Of a DNA stretch of 64,000 nucleotides, positions 60,007 to 64,000 are shown piece after piece. The notes below the pieces were generated by a model. That model was given only the letters and a program-made list of their open reading frames with translations, was not told where the DNA came from and made no database searches. The position numbers were made by a program, and so were the translations under genes. The first letter of the stretch is position 1. Each line of letters begins with the position of its first letter. The stretch comes from Pseudomonas pseudonitroreducens (lineage in GTDB: Bacteria > Pseudomonadota > Gammaproteobacteria > Pseudomonadales > Pseudomonadaceae), in NCBI RefSeq assembly GCF_021603645.1, contig NZ_BQHJ01000010.1, positions 186,001 through 250,000 of the forward strand, given 5' to 3'.

Positions 60007-60085
60007 GTCGGGCTTCACGGCCGGCGAACTGGAACGCATGACCCTGAGCGACCTGCGTTGGTGGCTCGGGGACGAGGCGGGCTAG
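59960..60085 (+). CDS. Small E-prime-like ORF overlapping gpE
   Basis: A 41-codon ORF beginning MSFALMRQLARRLATESGF and ending RWWLGDEAG, with the LERMTLSDLRWW sequence typical of the second product of tail-chaperone pairs. It overlaps gpE by 47 bases in the +1 (equivalently -2) frame. It is either translated from its own ATG or reached by a frameshift; P2 uses -1, Mu -2. No standard slippery heptamer was seen. Confidence 0.7.
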   Translation: MSFALMRQLARRLATESGFTAGELERMTLSDLRWWLGDEAG

Positions 60086-60096
60086 TTCGCTCTCAA

Positions 60097-60124
60097 GGAG
60101 CGTCGGGTGACCGGCGCTCCCTTG
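60097..60124 (+). terminator. Hairpin between E-prime and tape measure
   Basis: GGAGCG-TC-GG, a GTGA loop and CC-GG-CGCTCC form a stem of ten pairs (one G-T), followed only by CTTGT. A weak terminator or RNA-processing stem. Confidence 0.45.
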
Positions 60125-60161
60125 TCGTCGAAGTGGCGAATGTCGTCAGAGGGCGAATGAA

Positions 60162-62114
60162 ATGGAAATGAGTGAAAAGCCGGACGTGCTGGTGGCGGCT
60201 GTCGTCGGGGTGGGCAGTACGCTCGGTCGGGTGATCGCAGACTCTGCCATGCGCCTGGGGAGCCTCGTTGGAAAGCTGGATGCGAGTCTGCCGCTGCGCA
60301 CGTTGGTGGAGGGCATCGATGCCGTTCAGGACAACCAGGATATCCGTCATCGCGCCAGTGAGCGCAATGCAGGTGAAACCCGGCTGGCGCTGCGGCGGAT
60401 CATCGATCTGCTGGTGATGCGGCCGGCGGAAATTCGGCTGCCGAAGATCACGGTGAGTGCGCCGCCACCGGCGAGCACACCGGCGAACGACTGGCAGCGG
60501 ATGGAAACGGCGACCAAGTCGTTGTCCGAGCTGAATTCTGTCGGTGATGTTGCGCGATACGCCCTGAGCGCGAGCCTCGCGTTTCGTGGGCGCCTGATGC
60601 AGGTGCGCGAAGCGGCAGGACAACCCTACGACCCGGTCGCCGAGGCGGCATTGGGCAAGCGGGTGATGAAGGTGGCTGATGAAGCCGCGATGCCGCACGA
60701 CAAGGTGCTGGATCTGGCACAGGCCATGGTCAAGAGCAAGGTGCCGCTCCGCGATATGGACGCGATGTTGCCAGTGGCGGCCAGGTTCGCCCAGGGACAG
60801 GGCGTGTCGACGCAAACGACAGCACAACTGATCAGCGCCCTGCAGCAGAAAGGTGGCATCAACAATGCTGTCGATCTGGAGCGTGCGCTGAGTGCAGTGG
60901 CGTGGCGTGGCCAGCAGGAAGCCCCGTCGGTCGAGTTGTTCAGCCGTGATCTGCTCGGCAGCCTGGCGTCGGTCCGGCCAGGGGACGCGCAGAAGAGCGA
61001 GGCATTGTTGCAGTCCAGGCAGTCCCTGGCAGCCGCGCCTGTCGATCTGCTTCAGCAAGGCGTGGAGAAACGCCGTGACTCGCCGCTGGGGCAACTGGAA
61101 GCCAGCGAGCAGAAGATTTCCGGCGCCATGCTGGGAATTGGCGATGCCATGCTCAGCCATCAAGGTGCCCTGGAGTTTGTCGGAGGTGGTCTGCTGGCGC
61201 TGAAGTCCCTGATCGACGCAAAGAAATTCGTCGAGGACGCCAATGATGCAATGCCCTGGAACTGGGGCAAGCGCGATGTCCAAGATGTCTTCGTCACCAA
61301 CTGGCCGGCCTGCGTGTGCGACGGTCTCCTCGAGGGCAGGCCGAAAGGCAAGGGCAAGGGCAAAGGCAAAGGCGGCGGAAAATCGAAAACCGGCGGCTCG
61401 GGCAATGCGGCGCGTGGCGGTATCTTCCAGCGCGCCCGGTCCACCCTGGGACGCGCCGTCGGAGCCGCCTCCGGATGGCTCGGCCGGGCGGCACAAGCCG
61501 TGCGCTCTTCGCGTGTCGGTCGCGCTGCTGGTGGCATCGTGCGTCGTGGCGCAGGCCTGGCACGCCGCGTGGGTGCTTCCGGCATCGGGAGGGCGGCGGG
61601 CGGATTGGTACGGAAAGCTGGAGCGGGCTTGCGACGTTTCGGGCCGGTCAATGCCGCGTTGGCGATCGCCGATGTTGCCTCGGTCTATGCCAGTGACCAG
61701 TCGCCCGGGCAGAAGGCCGTCGGCTACGGCAAGGCCGGAGGCTCGGCCATTGGCGCGGCAGCAGGTGCTGCACTAGGCACGCTGATTCCGATTCCCGTCG
61801 TGGGGACGCTGGTGGGCGGCGCCATCGGCGCGACCGTCGGCGAATGGATAGGTGGCAGGGTCGGCGCGCTGTTCGGCCCATCGGACGAGGCAGCGAAAGC
61901 GCCATCGCTCGCCGCGCCGCCGGCAGCTCCGCCGGCCGTTGTTGCTGCTCCGCCCAACTGGACCTTCTCGCCGCAGGTGAGCATCAACGTGGCGGGCAAT
62001 ATCGTCAATCCGCAGCAGTTGCTGGACGAACTGATCCCGGCGATGCGCCGGCTGATCGCCGAGGCTCAGCAGGAACGGCAGCGCAATGCGCTGTTCGACA
62101 CCGTCGTCATGTAA
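60162..62114 (+). CDS. Tape-measure protein
   Basis: A 650-residue protein rich in helix and alanine. It sets tail length and is the T-gene equivalent (PA0625). Features are an N-terminal helical region, a Lys-Gly repeat at about 395-405 (KGKGKGKGKGGGK), an Arg/Gly/Ala-rich stretch (about 410-490), and a hydrophobic glycine-zipper segment near the C-terminus (AIGAAAGAALGTLIPIPVVG, about 527-546), probably able to enter the membrane on ejection. Starts at ATG 60162; ATG two codons later is possible. Confidence 0.9.
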   Translation: MEMSEKPDVLVAAVVGVGSTLGRVIADSAMRLGSLVGKLDASLPLRTLVEGIDAVQDNQDIRHRASERNAGETRLALRRIIDLLVMRPAEIRLPKITVSAPPPASTPANDWQRMETATKSLSELNSVGDVARYALSASLAFRGRLMQVREAAGQPYDPVAEAALGKRVMKVADEAAMPHDKVLDLAQAMVKSKVPLRDMDAMLPVAARFAQGQGVSTQTTAQLISALQQKGGINNAVDLERALSAVAWRGQQEAPSVELFSRDLLGSLASVRPGDAQKSEALLQSRQSLAAAPVDLLQQGVEKRRDSPLGQLEASEQKISGAMLGIGDAMLSHQGALEFVGGGLLALKSLIDAKKFVEDANDAMPWNWGKRDVQDVFVTNWPACVCDGLLEGRPKGKGKGKGKGGGKSKTGGSGNAARGGIFQRARSTLGRAVGAASGWLGRAAQAVRSSRVGRAAGGIVRRGAGLARRVGASGIGRAAGGLVRKAGAGLRRFGPVNAALAIADVASVYASDQSPGQKAVGYGKAGGSAIGAAAGAALGTLIPIPVVGTLVGGAIGATVGEWIGGRVGALFGPSDEAAKAPSLAAPPAAPPAVVAAPPNWTFSPQVSINVAGNIVNPQQLLDELIPAMRRLIAEAQQERQRNALFDTVVM

Positions 62115-62123
62115 GGAGGCCCC

Positions 62124-63029
62124 ATGACCTATCTGGAACAGTTCAATACCGGCCTCGGGATGATTGCCGGTGCTGCCACGGCCGCCCGGCGTGACCTGGA
62201 GCAGGTTGCCGCGCCGGTGGACAAGGCGTTGCTGCATATTCGCAGTGGCGTCGCTGCGCTCGAAGGCCTGCCCGGTGTCACTCCCGCAGCGGCAGCGAAG
62301 CTCAAGCGCGCCACTGATGGCATCGTCCGCGCCCAGGGCAAGCTGCAGAACGTGGTGAAGCAAGCCCAGGCCGAGCAGGAAAAGCTGCAGAAGAACCTCG
62401 ACAAGACCCGGCAGGTGGCGGCCGAGGTCAACGAGCGCGTGGGGAAGCTGGGGGAAGAGATCAATAACGCCGGCCAGGCGGTAAACAAGGTGCTGGGCAA
62501 GATCGATCCACGCCTGAAGGACATCCTGCCCAGCTCGGTGCTGGCGCCCAGGCTCGATCCCTCCGAGCAGATGTGCAAGGTCCCGCAGCACCTGCTGATC
62601 ATGACCCCGTTGAAGTCGACCGAGCAGACTTACTACTTCAACGTCGACACCACCGGCTTCCAGCGCCTGACCCGTACCAGCAGCTATGCCTGGAAGGACC
62701 AGGCACGGCTTGGCCGGCGCAGCGCGCAGCAGAGCGTCGGCCTGGGCCCGGAAACGCTCACGCTCAATGGCGTGGTCATGCCGCTGTTCATCCGTGCCGG
62801 CGACACCGCGCAGCGGGTCGGCTGGAACCAGCCGCGGATGCTGCGCGACATCGCCGCGCTGAGTGAGCCGGTCCATCTCGGCACCGGTCGCGGCGACGAC
62901 CTGGGCAACTGGTGCCTGACCAAGATCAGCGAGACGCAGGAGGCGCTGTTTGCCAATGGCGTGCCGCGTCAGCAAACCCTCGACCTGGAGTTCACCCGCT
63001 ATGGCGACGACGATAGTCAGAAGCGCTGA
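62124..63029 (+). CDS. gpU-type baseplate protein with N-terminal helical extension
   Basis: A 301-residue protein. The first 150 residues are helical (EKLQKNLDKTRQVAAEVNERVGKLG and similar, likely coiled coil). The second half is a gpU domain (TYYFNVDTTGFQRLTRTSSYAWKDQ ... LFIRAGDTAQ). In R2 pyocin the PA0626 product is described as the ripcord that secures the tape measure in the hub. AAGGAGG precedes the ATG. It overlaps gpX by 29 bases. Confidence 0.85.
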   Translation: MTYLEQFNTGLGMIAGAATAARRDLEQVAAPVDKALLHIRSGVAALEGLPGVTPAAAAKLKRATDGIVRAQGKLQNVVKQAQAEQEKLQKNLDKTRQVAAEVNERVGKLGEEINNAGQAVNKVLGKIDPRLKDILPSSVLAPRLDPSEQMCKVPQHLLIMTPLKSTEQTYYFNVDTTGFQRLTRTSSYAWKDQARLGRRSAQQSVGLGPETLTLNGVVMPLFIRAGDTAQRVGWNQPRMLRDIAALSEPVHLGTGRGDDLGNWCLTKISETQEALFANGVPRQQTLDLEFTRYGDDDSQKR

Positions 63030-63210
63030 CGGCGACCTGCTGGACCGCCTCTGCTACCAGCGCTACGGGCACCTCAACGGCTGTCTGGAAGCCGTGCTGG
63101 ATGCCAATCCCGGATTGGCCGACGAGGCTCAGCCGTTGCGCAACGGGGTAATCATCCGCCTGCCGGAACTGCTCGCGCCGGCTAACCAGAGCGTGCGTTT
63201 GTGGGACTGA
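63001..63210 (+). CDS. Tail protein X (LysM-like baseplate glue)
   Basis: A 69-residue LysM-fold protein (TTIVRSADGDLLDRLCYQRYG ... DANPGLADEAQPLRNGVIIRLP), typical of P2 gpX. It joins hub and wedge parts of the baseplate. Its start lies inside the end of gpU. Matches PA0627. Confidence 0.92.
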   Translation: MATTIVRSADGDLLDRLCYQRYGHLNGCLEAVLDANPGLADEAQPLRNGVIIRLPELLAPANQSVRLWD

Positions 63211-63234
63211 CCAGCAGCGTGCGCTTCAGCAACC

Positions 63235-63260
63235 AGGCCCTGCTTCGGCAGGGCCTTTTC
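63235..63260 (+). terminator. Intra-operon terminator between X and D
   Basis: AGGCCCTGC, a TTCG tetraloop and GCAGGGCCT form a perfect 9-base stem running into TTTTC, only 15 bases before the gene D start. Confidence 0.86.
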
Positions 63261-63274
63261 ATTCAGGGTGGCTT

Positions 63275-64000
63275 ATGAAACCTGCCTTTCGCATCAGTGC
63301 CGACGGCGCGGACATCACCCCGCTGGTCAGTGAGCGGCTGATCGAGCTGCAACTTACCGACAAGCCCGGCCTGGAGTCGGACACCTTCCAGATCACCATT
63401 GATGACCGCGATGGCGCCGTCACTCTGCCACGCCGCGGCGCCGCGCTGGAGGTGTTCCTCGGCTACGACGGCGCACCGCTCACGCGCATGGGCCGCTACG
63501 TAGTGGATACGCTGACCTACAGCGGCATGCCGGACAACCTGGTGATCAAGGGCAAGAGTGGCGACATGCGCGGCCAGGGCAAGGCTGCGCGCAGCGACAG
63601 CTGGGAGGGCGCGAGTCTGGCCAACGTGGTGGCCGACATCGCCGCGCGCAACGGCTGGCGCGCGGCGTGCAACGTCGACACGCTGATTGCGCGCATTGAC
63701 CAGATCCGCGAGTCGGACTTCAACTTCATCACCCGGCTGGCGCGGCAGTATGACTGCACCGCGAAGCTGGCCAACAACAGCCTGCTGGTGCAGCCGCGTC
63801 AGTCCGGTCGCAGCGCCACCGGGCAGGCGCTGGAGATCCCGCTGCTGCGGCGCGGGGACGTCGGTTCGTTCCGCTTCACCCTGGACGACCGCAAGGTGGT
63901 GGCAGCGGTGAAGGTGCCCTACCGCGGTGCCGACGGTGTGCAGAAGCAGGTGCGCGTGAGCAACCCTGACGCGCCTTCGCAGGTGACGGCCGAGCATTGC
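63275..64000 (+). CDS. Baseplate hub protein gpD-like (cut by window edge)
   Basis: The first 242 codons of a phage_GPD/late control protein: KPAFRISADGADITPLVSERLIELQLTDKPGLESDTFQITIDD, then YVVDTLTYSGMPDNLVIKGKS and QIRESDFNFITRLARQYDCT. This forms the hub at the tail tip above the spike. It is open to the right edge of the window. Matches PA0628. Confidence 0.93.
   Translation, partial: MKPAFRISADGADITPLVSERLIELQLTDKPGLESDTFQITIDDRDGAVTLPRRGAALEVFLGYDGAPLTRMGRYVVDTLTYSGMPDNLVIKGKSGDMRGQGKAARSDSWEGASLANVVADIAARNGWRAACNVDTLIARIDQIRESDFNFITRLARQYDCTAKLANNSLLVQPRQSGRSATGQALEIPLLRRGDVGSFRFTLDDRKVVAAVKVPYRGADGVQKQVRVSNPDAPSQVTAEHC

Overview
The window reads as chromosomal DNA of a high-GC Pseudomonas of the P. 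aeruginosa group. Gene order follows the P. aeruginosa PAO1 stretch from about PA0567 to PA0628 almost gene for gene. Several departures suggest a related species rather than P. aeruginosa itself: yqeY is missing between rpsU and dnaG, extra sensory genes lie at the left end, and REP-type palindromes sit between genes. Species identity is inferred; nothing was searched.

Left end (1-6550): a small Pmp3-type membrane protein, an Aer-like PAS chemoreceptor translationally coupled to a globin-PAS-GGDEF-EAL protein, a hypothetical protein, a BRO-N protein, a RelE/Xre toxin-antitoxin pair with a clear promoter and operator, and a CAT-anticodon tRNA. Housekeeping core (6566-36171): rmcA, rpoD, dnaG and rpsU; tsaD; plsY; folB-folK; cca; a lipoprotein; the prkA-yeaH-spoVR stress operon; glpE; apaH-apaG-ksgA-pdxA-surA-lptD on the minus strand; then amgK-murU-djlA (peptidoglycan recycling and a J protein) and a DUF3530 protein. 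Transport block (36340-45374): the AgtS/AgtR two-component system, a solute-binding protein and agtABCD, known in P. aeruginosa for 4-aminobutyrate/5-aminovalerate uptake. It is followed by rpe, gph and trpE.

Right end (49166 to the edge): an R-type pyocin (contractile tailocin) cluster in its usual place just after trpE. The control genes are prtN, prtR, ptrB and a PA0613-like gene. The structural genes run holin, collar, spike V, W, J, I, fibre H, sheath, tube, E, a small E-prime-like ORF, tape measure, U, X and D, the last cut by the window edge. In the family, PrtR is an S24 repressor inactivated after DNA damage, PrtN then activates the structural genes, and the particle kills relatives chosen by its fibre tip.

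Most notable points: (i) the fibre gene switches to AT-richer sequence from about its codon 285 and has no assembly-chaperone gene after it; (ii) at least five intrinsic-terminator-like hairpins lie inside or just ahead of the presumed structural operon, which fits processive antitermination; (iii) a GNAT acetyltransferase sits between control and structural genes; (iv) a 41-codon ORF after gpE is in the +1/-2 frame, not the -1 frame used by P2; (v) a palindromic MITE-like element fills the trpE leader, where no Trp-rich leader peptide is visible.
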